Source: Pseudomonas palmensis
Lineage (GTDB): Bacteria; Pseudomonadota; Gammaproteobacteria; Pseudomonadales; Pseudomonadaceae
DNA length: 64,000 nucleotides
Assembly (NCBI RefSeq): GCF_017848315.1
Contig: NZ_JAFKEC010000019.1
Coordinates: 19,852 to 83,851, forward strand
Direction of reading: 5' to 3'
Shown here: positions 12,278-21,159 of the stretch, piece after piece
Position numbering within the stretch: the stretch's first letter is position 1
Layout: each line of letters starts with the position of its first letter
The notes under the pieces: model-generated
Databases searched by the model: none
What the model saw: only the letters and a program-made list of their open reading frames with translations
What the model was told of the DNA's origin: nothing
Position numbers and translations under genes: made by a program

Positions 12278-12949
12278 TCAGTTGGAGAGCGTGTCCGTGA
12301 CTGGCACAAGCTGCGGGCCGCTCGCCGTGGGCAGCAGCAATACGCTGTAGCGCTCGCCGGCCTTGAGTTCGCCCAGGTCCACCGGGCCGCCGACGTTGGC
12401 ATTGGCGCACACCAGTTGCACCGACAGCTTCACCGGGTTGATCGATCTACGCTGCACGCTGGCCTCTGGCGCGTCCTTGAACAGGTCCGCCGTGCGCCCG
12501 GCAGGGCGCAGGCTTGCGCCCTGGCAGGAAGGGTCGAGGTTGACGAAGGCCAGCGAAGCCTTCAGCGCATTGAAGTCGTCGGGTTGCTCGCGTACCACGC
12601 GTTGCCGGATGCCGCTGGCGTCCTGCAGGGCGACTACCGTGGCGAATTCGCCAGGAGCAACGCTCAGCTGCAGGGCCGAGCGCTGGCCGTCACGGCTCAG
12701 GGTGCCCTTGATGGCCTTGTTGGCCGGTACCGGCAGGTACGCCGACACCGGTTTGGCCGCGTCCAGCTGCAGGCTGGCCCTGGAGCCGTCCGCCACCAGT
12801 TGCAGGGTGCCGGGGGCCGCGTTGACGAAGCGCAAGAACGCCGAGTCTTCGCTGGGGCCGGTGGGGTACAGCGCGATCTCGGCCTGGGCCAGGCCCGCGC
12901 CGAGGGCGGCGGGCAGGGCCAGCAGTACAGCGTGCAGGGCGCGCTTCAT
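12278..12949 (-). CDS. wssG: Cellulose acetylation periplasmic protein WssG (AlgF-like)
   Basis: Small exported protein of 223 residues. It has a clear signal peptide (MKRALHAVLLALPAALGAGLAQA, cleavage after AQA), then a domain beginning EIALYPTGPSEDSAFLRFVN that resembles AlgF, the alginate O-acetylation adaptor. It probably works with WssF, WssH and WssI in the periplasm. The chosen ATG overlaps the wssF stop as ATGA. The same frame is open far upstream, but that part overlaps wssF and lacks a signal sequence, so the internal start is preferred. Confidence 0.85.
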   Translation of the reverse strand: MKRALHAVLLALPAALGAGLAQAEIALYPTGPSEDSAFLRFVNAAPGTLQLVADGSRASLQLDAAKPVSAYLPVPANKAIKGTLSRDGQRSALQLSVAPGEFATVVALQDASGIRQRVVREQPDDFNALKASLAFVNLDPSCQGASLRPAGRTADLFKDAPEASVQRRSINPVKLSVQLVCANANVGGPVDLGELKAGERYSVLLLPTASGPQLVPVTDTLSN

Positions 12950-13605
12950 TTCTTGATGCTCGTCACGACCGGCGCCTTGACGATCTCTTCGCTGATCTTC
13001 TTGCTCCAGGCCAGGTAGCCCGGGGCGGTCAAATGCTGACCGTCGACCGTGGCCCACTCGCCTTGCTTGGAGAATTTGAGCGAGTCGACGTAGTCGCACG
13101 GCGCCACGTTGGCGGCGAGGAACTTGGAGGTCAGTTCGACGCGGGCGTAGGTCTTGCCGTACTTGCCGCCTTCGGTCCCCCAGTTGGGGCCGACCCATAC
13201 GCACTTGGCCCCGGTGTTGGCGATTTCCTTGGCAAAGCTGGTGGTCTGCTGCCACAGCCAGGCCTTGGGGAAGGCCGGTTTGGTGTAGCTGGCCATGGTG
13301 TCGCCCATCACCACGACCACCAGGTCCGGCTTGTCGGCCTTGATCAGGTCGCCGATCGGCCGGGTGGCCGCCTTGCTGCCCAGTACCACGGGCTTTTCGG
13401 TGCCACGGCGCTCGGCACCGCCGCAGGTGCCAGGGGTGGCTTTGAGCCAGTCGCCAGCATTGGCGCCGCAGATACCCAGCGAGTGCACCTGGGCACCTTG
13501 CTGCACGAGGTTGTCGTGCAGGCTCTTGATCAGGTAATCGGGGGTCGCCAGGTGGCTGTCGCCGATCATCAGAATGGTCAGGCCTGCGAGAAGTGAACTA
13601 GCCAT
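12946..13605 (-). CDS. wssF: Cellulose acetylation protein WssF (SGNH/GDSL-like)
   Basis: A 219-residue protein with an SGNH-hydrolase N-terminal block (ILMIGDSHLATPDYL, catalytic Ser in GDSH). Further blocks are LGICGANAGDW and a C-terminal DGQHLTAPGYLAW that carries the Asp-x-x-His. In SBW25-type wss operons the WssF product supports cellulose acetylation. The hydrophobic start (SSLLAGLTILMIG) may act as a weak export signal. It follows wssE by 18 bases and its stop overlaps the wssG start (ATGA). Family membership is clear from the motifs; the precise acetyl-transfer step is inferred from the operon. Confidence 0.85.
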   Translation of the reverse strand: MASSLLAGLTILMIGDSHLATPDYLIKSLHDNLVQQGAQVHSLGICGANAGDWLKATPGTCGGAERRGTEKPVVLGSKAATRPIGDLIKADKPDLVVVVMGDTMASYTKPAFPKAWLWQQTTSFAKEIANTGAKCVWVGPNWGTEGGKYGKTYARVELTSKFLAANVAPCDYVDSLKFSKQGEWATVDGQHLTAPGYLAWSKKISEEIVKAPVVTSIKK

Positions 13606-13623
13606 GGTTGATACTCCTGCAAA

Positions 13624-16600
13624 TCAATTCGAATAAGGGGAACGGTACGGGTTGACGGGCAACGGCATGGCGCCGCGGCCGTCGTCGAACAGGTAGCGCA
13701 GGTACAGGCCACCGGTCCATTGCTGGTAGTCGCGGGCGTTGTCCACACCCAGGGTGCCGCCGAAGAAGAACCCATCGCCCAGCCGGTATTCGCCACTGGC
13801 GCCCAGCGAGTAGCCGATGCCGGTCTTGCTTTGAGATGAGTAACGGGTGCGAAAGTCGACGTCGTTTTCAGCCAGAAGCTGCGACGCCTGATCGAATGCC
13901 GATTGCAGACGCGGGTCTCGCGGGAAGTAAGGTGCGCCGTCCTGCTCGATATGTTGCATGCCGACTGAGCCGTTGACCTGGTAGCTCCAGTCCGGCCCGC
14001 GATGGGCCCAGTTCACCGGAATGGCGATGGAGAAGAAGTTCTGTGGGCTGAAGTAGCCGCCGTGACCATAGGTGAAGAAGCTCTGGTTCTCGGCGTAGTG
14101 GGTACCCGAAACGCTCAAGCCCGCAGTCAGGCGCTGGTCCTGGTTGTTCAGCAGGTACCAGTAGATACCGCTGCCCAGTTCGGTGCGGGTATTGTCGTCG
14201 ACGTTATGACCGATCAGCTTGTGCCAGGATCCGTAGCCGTAGACGCCGTAGCGCTGATTGTCGTAGCCCACTTGCAGGCGACCCCCGTTGGCAGTCACAC
14301 CGCCCCATTCCAGACCACTGCGCGCGTCGCGGGCACCGGCAAAGGATGTCAGGCTGTCGGTCACGGAACGCCTTGACAGGTTGAGCCCGTAACGCCAGTT
14401 ACTGCCTTCGCTGAACGGGCGATCCAGATTGATGCCGCCGACAACGGTGTTGTAGAGGAACCCGACCGGGCTTACGCCAAGGTCACTCTTGAGCCCTAGC
14501 GACGGGTTCTCATAGGCTACCGCGAAGCCGACGCCCGAATCCTTCTGTTTGCCGGTGCTGCCGAAGAACAGGTCGGAGGCTGCCTGCTCGATCTGTGCTT
14601 CGGTGCCAGCATTGGCCAGGTTGGCAATTTGCTCGGCGGTAAAGCCGCCAAAGCGGAAGCGATTCGCCGGGTCGCTGCTCACGCCTCCGGCGTTGAGCGA
14701 TACCGGGGTAACGCGCAAGGCCATGCGATCGTCGCCGACGGGGAAACTGATCTCCAGCGGCGCCTCTACATCGGTGATCTTGCCCAGCCCCGATTCGCTG
14801 TCGTTACTGCGAAAGGTGACGCCCTGCTTGATCTGCGGGCTGCGCGCCTCGCGAATCGTATCCAGCTCGGTCTGCAGCGCGGCGCGCGGGTCGACCGGTG
14901 CCGGCGTGGCGAGCTGCGGCGTGGCCTGGCTGGCCGTGCGCAGGCCAGGTTCGTTGTCGCGACTGGCCAGCAGCACCGGTGCGTCGAACGCTTCGCTGGC
15001 GCGGCTGCTGACCTGGGTCTGTGCCGGCTCGGGAATTTCGGCCAGCACCGTTTCGCTCAGGCGCGACTGCTTGCGCTGGCCCGGCTGGCCGACGAAGGGG
15101 TTGACGGCAATCGCCTGGCCGAAGGGGTTGAGCACGTTCTGCTCCGGCGGCGCCTGCAAGGCCAGGGCCTGGGCATACAGCTGCTCGGCCTTGGCCAGCT
15201 TGCCGCGGCCACGGTAATAGCCGGCAGCACTGGTGAGAATCTGCGGGTTCTGCGGGGCCAGTTGCAGGGCCTTTTCAACGGCGCGCTCGGCCTTGTCGGC
15301 ATCGCCGGCCTGTACGAAGGCCTGGGCGGCGCCCATCTGCACGTCGGCATTGTCCGGGTACTGGCGCAGCAGCGGGGTGAACAGCTCCACCGCCTTGGCC
15401 GGGTTGCGGTTGTCCAGGTACATGCGCGCCAGCGACGACACTGCCTGCGGGTCTTGCGGGCGTTGCGCCAGGGCCGGGGCGAGGGTGTCGTAGGCGGCCA
15501 CCAGGTCGCCCTTTTCACGCAGCAGGTCGGCCTGGCGCACGGTGTACTGGAACACCAGGTCGTCGTAGCTGCGCTGGTCGCCGGCCTGCAGTGGCTGGCT
15601 GCGCAGCTCGCGCAGAATCTGGTTCACCTGCACGTCGTCGCCGGCCTTGAGCAGTGCGCCGGCATAGGCCAGGCGCAGGGACGGGGAGGGCGTGCTGCTC
15701 TGGGCAATAGCGGTGCGCAGCATGCCCAGCGCATGTTCGGTCTGGCCGATATCGATATAGGTCGCGGCCAGCGCCGAGAGCATGCCGGGGTTGTTGGCCG
15801 CTGCCGGTTCGGCGCGTTGCAGCAGCTTCATGGCCTGTTGGCGCTGGCCCTGTTTGGCCAGGTCTGCCGCCTGGCGGGTCAGCAGGTGCAGTTCGATCTC
15901 TTCGGCCAGGGTGTGCATGGCGGCGCTGCGCTGGGCCGCGGGCACCTGCGCCAGGCTGCGCTGGGCCGACTGCCACTCGCCCAGGCGGCTGGAGAACAGC
16001 GCGCTGGCATACAGCGCCTCGGCCCGCTGCGGGTTGGCCTTGAGCATCTCGTCGATGGTCTGGCGCGCCTTGCCGGAGGCATCGCTCTTGAGGTAGACCT
16101 GCGCCAGGTCGTAACGCGCCCACACGTTCTGCGGGTCGTTGCGCACGGCCTCTTCCAGCGCCTTGCGAGCGCCGGCCAGGTCGCCACTGCGCTCGGCGTC
16201 GCGGGCCTGGCCTACGGCGATGGCCGCGCGCAGCACGCGCAGGTCGCCCAGGCGTTCGCGCTGGGCATCGCTGAGCCCGTCGATCAGGCGCTGGCTTTCG
16301 CCCAGCTTGCCGTTCTGCGCCAGCACGCTGACCAGCCCGCGCAGCGCATCGGGGTTGCCGGCATCCAGGCTCAGGGCCTGGCGATAGGTGGTTTCGGCGC
16401 TGTCGAACTGACCCTGGGCGGCCTGCAGGTCGGCCAGGCTGATAGGCCCCTGCACCTGGCGCGGGTTCATCGCGATGGCGCGTTGCAGCAGCTCGCGGGC
16501 GTCTTGCGGATTGCCGGCGTCGCGGGCGGCATTGGCCTGGTCCAGCAGCACCCAGTAGCGGTTGCCTTGCAGGGCGCTCTGCCAGCGGCTGCTGTTGCCA

Positions 16601-17607
16601 CGGCTGATGGCCTGCTTGAACAGTGCATCGGCGTCGCCCAGGCGGCCCTGGCGCTGGCGCACGATGCCCAGCCCGCCGAGGGCGTCGGCATCCTGCGCCT
16701 GCTCGCGCAAACGGGCCTGGAACGACTGCTCGGCCTGGGGCAGGTCGTTGGCGTCCAGCGCCTTGAAGCCACGCACCAGGTGGCTGTTCTGGCGTTGGAC
16801 GGCGCTGGCCTGGCTGGCACGGGCACCGCTCTTGAGCTGGTTGCGGATCTCTTCGTCGTCCGGGTAGGCCTTGAGGTAGGCATCGAACAACGGCACCTCG
16901 GCGGGGCGCGGCGCACCCAGCCAGGACAGGCCCTGGCGCCAGCCCTCGATCGATTCACTGCCGATCACCGGGTCGTTGGCATAGGACGCCAGCCGGCGAA
17001 TGCCCTCCACCCGGGTGCTTTCGTTGCGCAGCAGCAGCTTGGCCAGGTTGAGCTTGATCTTGGGGTTGTCCGGCGACTGGCCCTGCAGGCGCTCCAGGCC
17101 CTGGCGCGCTTCCTGCCAGCCGGTGGCGGTGTAGCCCAGGTAGCTGTAGAACTCCAGGCCCAGTTCGCCCTGGGGTGCACTGCCACTGAACAGCGTGCGG
17201 TATGCCGCCACAGCCTGATCCAGCTCGCCCGATTCGGCGAGTTGGCGGGCCTGCTCCAGTTGCGCGGTGTTATCGGCGCTGTGCAGGGCGATCTCCTGTT
17301 GCAGCAACAGGGTCTGACGCTCGCCGGGGTGCGCCTGCCTGAGCTGGTCGAGGTAGCGCTTGGCGCCCTGCGGGCGATTGCCATCAAGCTCCAGCAGGCC
17401 AAGGCCGTACAACGCGTCGGCCTGCTGCGGATCGATCAGCAGCAGCTTGCGCCATGCCTCGGTGGCGCGGGTGGTGTCTTTGCGGGCCTGCCAGTATTGA
17501 CCCTGTTCCAGCAGGACCTTGCCGTTCTCGCTGAGCTCGGCAAAGCTGCTGTTGTGGATCAGGGCGGCAAGCACCCCAATGGCTAGGGTTTGGCGGCGCG
17601 AGGGCAT
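13624..17607 (-). CDS. wssE: Cellulose export protein WssE/BcsC (TPR scaffold and outer-membrane pore)
   Basis: Conducts the glucan chain across the periplasm and outer membrane. The 1327-residue product has a signal peptide (residues 1-23, ending SSFA), then roughly 800 residues of tetratricopeptide repeats with recurring patterns such as ADALYGLGLLELDGNRPQGA and NPDALRGLVSVLAQNGKLGE. A linker follows, then a C-terminal BcsC beta-barrel domain (about residues 990-1327) rich in alternating aromatic residues, ending SPYSN. Its ATG lies 25 bases inside the end of wssD in another frame, so the two are translationally coupled. Length matches BcsC proteins (about 1150-1350). It is the largest gene of the operon. 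Confidence 0.94.
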   Translation of the reverse strand: MPSRRQTLAIGVLAALIHNSSFAELSENGKVLLEQGQYWQARKDTTRATEAWRKLLLIDPQQADALYGLGLLELDGNRPQGAKRYLDQLRQAHPGERQTLLLQQEIALHSADNTAQLEQARQLAESGELDQAVAAYRTLFSGSAPQGELGLEFYSYLGYTATGWQEARQGLERLQGQSPDNPKIKLNLAKLLLRNESTRVEGIRRLASYANDPVIGSESIEGWRQGLSWLGAPRPAEVPLFDAYLKAYPDDEEIRNQLKSGARASQASAVQRQNSHLVRGFKALDANDLPQAEQSFQARLREQAQDADALGGLGIVRQRQGRLGDADALFKQAISRGNSSRWQSALQGNRYWVLLDQANAARDAGNPQDARELLQRAIAMNPRQVQGPISLADLQAAQGQFDSAETTYRQALSLDAGNPDALRGLVSVLAQNGKLGESQRLIDGLSDAQRERLGDLRVLRAAIAVGQARDAERSGDLAGARKALEEAVRNDPQNVWARYDLAQVYLKSDASGKARQTIDEMLKANPQRAEALYASALFSSRLGEWQSAQRSLAQVPAAQRSAAMHTLAEEIELHLLTRQAADLAKQGQRQQAMKLLQRAEPAAANNPGMLSALAATYIDIGQTEHALGMLRTAIAQSSTPSPSLRLAYAGALLKAGDDVQVNQILRELRSQPLQAGDQRSYDDLVFQYTVRQADLLREKGDLVAAYDTLAPALAQRPQDPQAVSSLARMYLDNRNPAKAVELFTPLLRQYPDNADVQMGAAQAFVQAGDADKAERAVEKALQLAPQNPQILTSAAGYYRGRGKLAKAEQLYAQALALQAPPEQNVLNPFGQAIAVNPFVGQPGQRKQSRLSETVLAEIPEPAQTQVSSRASEAFDAPVLLASRDNEPGLRTASQATPQLATPAPVDPRAALQTELDTIREARSPQIKQGVTFRSNDSESGLGKITDVEAPLEISFPVGDDRMALRVTPVSLNAGGVSSDPANRFRFGGFTAEQIANLANAGTEAQIEQAASDLFFGSTGKQKDSGVGFAVAYENPSLGLKSDLGVSPVGFLYNTVVGGINLDRPFSEGSNWRYGLNLSRRSVTDSLTSFAGARDARSGLEWGGVTANGGRLQVGYDNQRYGVYGYGSWHKLIGHNVDDNTRTELGSGIYWYLLNNQDQRLTAGLSVSGTHYAENQSFFTYGHGGYFSPQNFFSIAIPVNWAHRGPDWSYQVNGSVGMQHIEQDGAPYFPRDPRLQSAFDQASQLLAENDVDFRTRYSSQSKTGIGYSLGASGEYRLGDGFFFGGTLGVDNARDYQQWTGGLYLRYLFDDGRGAMPLPVNPYRSPYSN

Positions 17608-18821
17608 GAAGTCTCCCAGAGTGGTTGCAGCTTCCCGTCGTCGAGGAAGTGGTAACGATCATCCATGAAGCCGAGGGCGAACAGGCTCAGCACGAAGTCG
17701 TAGTAAGGGGGTTGTCTGGCCTGCAGCGCTTCGGGGCTCAGGCTTTTGCTCATCAGCTGGTCGACACGGGCACGCTGCTGTTCCTGCAGCCAGGGTTGCT
17801 GGCGCGCCTTGAAATACGGCAGCAGGGCGGCAGAAAAGCCGAACGGGCCATCGCCGCTGCTGGTGTTGGCCTGCACCTGCACTTTCTCTGGCGGTACGCC
17901 GTGGGTCGCGACACTGCGCGCCATGCCGTCGAGGCTGTCGAGGATCGGCTTGGCCAGTGGGTCCTTGGCCGGGGTCATGCCGGCCCACAGGTAGGTGCGG
18001 ATGGCGTCGTAGCTGCCGGTTTCGCCCTTGACCGGGTCGATCACGAACAGGCCCTTGTCCGGGCCGGTGGCACGGTAGCCCACCCAGTCGGCCACATAGC
18101 CGTTGTGGCTCACGCCCTTGATCAGGCTGGCGGTGCTGCGGGCGATCTGGCTCCACGGCCCCTTGGGGTCGACCACCGCCAGGCGTCGCAGCACCGGCAC
18201 CGGCAGGTAGCTGGGGTTGAGCTGCCAGAAGTGATCGGGCTTGGCAAAGCCCTCCACGCCGGGCAGCAGCATCATGCCCAGGCCCGGCAGCTCGGCCACT
18301 TCGCGGGCCTTGATATTGGCCAGCAGCTGGGCAGCCTGGGCGTTGTAGGCCGGGGTGTTCCACAGCCGCGCGGCCTCGCTCAGCGCGTAGGCGAACCACA
18401 GGTCGGCGTCCGAGGCCGAGTTGTGGTCCAGCAGGCGCCACTGGCCCTTGTCGTCCAGGCCCCAGATCCACCCCGGCAGGTTCTGCTTGATGTCGCCACC
18501 GGCAAGGTTGTTGCTGGCCCACAGCCAGAGCTTGTCGAAGCTGGCCTGGTCGTTGGCCACCAGGGCAAAGAACATCGCGTAGGACTGGCCTTCGGACGAG
18601 CTGTGCTGCTGCGGCGTGCTGGCATCGAGCACGCGCCCGTCGGGCTGCACGAAGTGCTGGCGAAACACCTGCCACAACGGCCAGGGGTCGGCCTGGCAGC
18701 TGTTGGCCTGGCTCACGCCGGGCAGCAGCAGGGTAAGGGCGCTGGCGCCCAGCAGGCGGCGCAGCAGCGAGCGCGAACGCCTGGCGGGCAACGGTGCGGT
18801 GTGTCCGGTTGGCAGAGGCAT
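17583..18821 (-). CDS. wssD: Periplasmic endo-1,4-beta-glucanase WssD/BcsZ (GH8)
   Basis: Glycoside hydrolase family 8 enzyme that trims cellulose during secretion. The 412-residue precursor has a twin-arginine-like basic stretch (ARRSRSLLRRLL), a hydrophobic core (ASALTLLLPGVSQA) and a cleavage site before NSCQADPWPLW. The catalytic general acid Glu is in SSEGQSYAMFFALVAND, and GH8 core blocks follow (WASNNLA, WRLLDHNSASDADLW). The ATG at 18821 lies 4 bases after the wssC stop and directly precedes the signal peptide; the open frame further upstream overlaps wssC. Its end overlaps wssE by 25 bases. Confidence 0.94.
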   Translation of the reverse strand: MPLPTGHTAPLPARRSRSLLRRLLGASALTLLLPGVSQANSCQADPWPLWQVFRQHFVQPDGRVLDASTPQQHSSSEGQSYAMFFALVANDQASFDKLWLWASNNLAGGDIKQNLPGWIWGLDDKGQWRLLDHNSASDADLWFAYALSEAARLWNTPAYNAQAAQLLANIKAREVAELPGLGMMLLPGVEGFAKPDHFWQLNPSYLPVPVLRRLAVVDPKGPWSQIARSTASLIKGVSHNGYVADWVGYRATGPDKGLFVIDPVKGETGSYDAIRTYLWAGMTPAKDPLAKPILDSLDGMARSVATHGVPPEKVQVQANTSSGDGPFGFSAALLPYFKARQQPWLQEQQRARVDQLMSKSLSPEALQARQPPYYDFVLSLFALGFMDDRYHFLDDGKLQPLWETSCPRAAKP

Positions 18822-18825
18822 GCGA

Positions 18826-21159
18826 TTACTCGATGTTGAGGCGACGTTTGGCCTGGGCGCGCAGCGAGAAGAACGCCACCAGGCTGACCAGGGCAACCCC
18901 CAGCAGGGTCAACAGCAGCAGCGCCGGTACATGCTGGGACAGCAGCCACTGGATGTAACGGAACGGCCCCAGGTGCCCCACGTAGTAAGCCTGCTCGGCC
19001 ACCAGCGATTCGACATTCCTGCCGTTGATCACCACAAGGCTGCCTTGCAGTGCCTGGGTGTACTGTTCGCCGCCGATCAGGGCGTCGGTGACCTCCACCA
19101 GGTTCTGCGGCTGCGGGCTGGACAGCACCACCACGCTGCGCCCGCTCTTGAGCGGCGACTCGAACCCGGTGACGTACGAGCTGCGGTTCTCGCCGGTGAA
19201 GGTGAGCGCACCGCGCGCGGCGCGCAGGCTGGCCTTGGGATCGGGGCTGATCCATTCGCGCAGGCGCATCGGCAGGTCGGAGAACTCCACGTAATGCCTG
19301 GCGTCCTGGGTCCTGCTGGGCAGGTAGTCGGCCCAGGTCTTGAGCAGTGGCTGGTTGTCGCCGGAAGCCAGCACCAGCAGGTCCTTGTCGGCCAGGGCAT
19401 CGACCTGGCCGGCCTGGGCCACGGTGACGGCGGTGGCCGGGTAGCCGGTGGAGTCGCCAAAGCGTCCGAGCACGGTGAGGTAGGCGCTCCAGTCGGCGCT
19501 GCCGGCGTTGTCCGGCAGGATCACCGCCGAGTCGGACAGGTCGGCCAGGCGCGTGAACGGGAAGCCGCTGTCCTTGAACACGCCCAGGTTGGGCATGGCG
19601 ATGAAGTGGTCGTAGCCGCTCAGGTCCAGGGTGGAGTCCGGGTCGATGGCGCCGCGCATGTTGTCGATGATGATGTCGCGGCATTCACCCTGCTTGATGT
19701 AGTCGTACATGAAGCGGAACTGCAGGCGCGACTGCAGGGCGACCGAGTCCAGCGGCAGCAGCATGCTCGCCTCGCGGGCGATGCTGTCGTCTTTCTTCAG
19801 GGCTGCCAGCAGGCTGTCGCCGCCGCCCAGGCGCTCGATCGAGGGCAGGTTCATCGACTTGATGAAAGTATCGTTGAAGCTCACCAGCAGCGAAGAGTTG
19901 GACGAGGTCTGCTGTGGGGTGTAGCGGTACTTGAGGTCCAGCCGGGCGCCCTGTTCGCGCCAGTTGAACAGGTCGGGTGGCAGGCGCACCGGCACGGTGA
20001 TCATGCCGGGGTTGTAGCCCGACACATTGAGCTGGCGCGGGTCGATCAGCTCGCCAAGGCGCACCGGGCGATCGGTCGGCAGCCAGTTGGGCGCGTCATA
20101 CGGCTGGCGTGGCTGCAGCGCATTGACGGTGTCGATCTGCACGCTGGGGCCGGAGAAGCTGCGGTAGCCGATCACCAGGGCGGTGGCGGCGCGCTTGAGT
20201 TCGGCGCTGTCGCGTCCGGCGATGACCAGCAGCTTGCCGTGCGGGTCGTTGGGGTTGCTCACCAGCGACAGGGTCGGGCCCTTGAGGTCGGGCAGCGTCA
20301 GGCCCTCGACCTGGTTGGCCTCGGCGGTGTTGACCAGCACCACCGCGTTGCCGCTGGCGGGCAGGCTGTGCAGGTTGGTGGGGAAGTTTGCGCCACGGTA
20401 GCTGGCCAGTGCACCGATCCACGACGACACCGCGCCCGCCGCTTCGAGGGTGGTGTTGTCGGGGGCCACGGCAAACACGAACGGCAGGCTCAGGGCGCGT
20501 GGGTCGCGACGATCGAACAGCGGCAGCGGCAGCAGGGCCAGGTCGTTGGGCAGCACCACCGGCTTGACCTGCAGGCTCAACTGGCTTTCGTTGCTGATCT
20601 TGGCCCACAGGCTCGAATGCAGCGGGTCTTCGCACTGCATGGTGTAGTGGCCGATCAACTGCACGCCGAGCCGGTTGAACTCGGTGATCAGGTACGGCGG
20701 AATGTCGATCACCTGCTTTTGCAGGACGCCGGCGTTTTCCTTGGGCAACGGCAGGCTGGCGGCCACTTCGTCGTTGACCATGATGTTGATCTGCGAGAGG
20801 TCGCTGAGCAGCGCTGGCGAATAGGTGTATTGCAGGGTCAGTTGCGCGCCGGTCACCACCTCGTCGGCCCGCACGTCGAAGTTGACCGTGTCGGTCGACT
20901 CCACGCCACGCAGGCTCATGGTGTAGTTCTTGCCCAGCTGCTTGAGGCTGAGCTGGTACTTTTCGCCGGCCGCATCCGGTGCCGCCGGCGCCGTTTCGCT
21001 GGCGGCGGGCTCCGTGGCGGGCGCCGCTGCGCTGGCCGCGACCTCATCGGCCTGGGCAGGTTGCAGCAGGCTGCCCAGGCACAGCAGCGAGCCGGCGAGC
21101 AGACGGCGAGAACGGCGCGACAGGTTCACTTGTTGGTCGGTATGAAGCATGACGGTCAT
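18826..21159 (-). CDS. wssC: Cellulose synthase periplasmic subunit WssC/BcsB
   Basis: Membrane-anchored periplasmic partner of the catalytic subunit. It is needed for chain elongation and guides the glucan through the periplasm. The 777-residue product begins with a signal peptide (after a basic NLSRRSRRLL start, hydrophobic to about residue 38). An alanine/proline-rich linker follows, then the BcsB carbohydrate-binding and flavodoxin-like repeats. It ends with a single membrane helix (LLLLTLLGVALVSLVAFFSL) and a short basic tail (RAQAKRRLNIE). This topology is diagnostic. Its ATG overlaps the wssB stop as ATGA; a second in-frame ATG three codons later is also possible. Confidence 0.94.
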   Translation of the reverse strand: MTVMLHTDQQVNLSRRSRRLLAGSLLCLGSLLQPAQADEVAASAAAPATEPAASETAPAAPDAAGEKYQLSLKQLGKNYTMSLRGVESTDTVNFDVRADEVVTGAQLTLQYTYSPALLSDLSQINIMVNDEVAASLPLPKENAGVLQKQVIDIPPYLITEFNRLGVQLIGHYTMQCEDPLHSSLWAKISNESQLSLQVKPVVLPNDLALLPLPLFDRRDPRALSLPFVFAVAPDNTTLEAAGAVSSWIGALASYRGANFPTNLHSLPASGNAVVLVNTAEANQVEGLTLPDLKGPTLSLVSNPNDPHGKLLVIAGRDSAELKRAATALVIGYRSFSGPSVQIDTVNALQPRQPYDAPNWLPTDRPVRLGELIDPRQLNVSGYNPGMITVPVRLPPDLFNWREQGARLDLKYRYTPQQTSSNSSLLVSFNDTFIKSMNLPSIERLGGGDSLLAALKKDDSIAREASMLLPLDSVALQSRLQFRFMYDYIKQGECRDIIIDNMRGAIDPDSTLDLSGYDHFIAMPNLGVFKDSGFPFTRLADLSDSAVILPDNAGSADWSAYLTVLGRFGDSTGYPATAVTVAQAGQVDALADKDLLVLASGDNQPLLKTWADYLPSRTQDARHYVEFSDLPMRLREWISPDPKASLRAARGALTFTGENRSSYVTGFESPLKSGRSVVVLSSPQPQNLVEVTDALIGGEQYTQALQGSLVVINGRNVESLVAEQAYYVGHLGPFRYIQWLLSQHVPALLLLTLLGVALVSLVAFFSLRAQAKRRLNIE

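Noticed and set aside
14629..17586. Long frame antisense to wssE (985 codons)
   Set aside because: The sense strand has TPRs and a BcsC barrel. The antisense product is a Gly/Leu/Gln-rich shadow.
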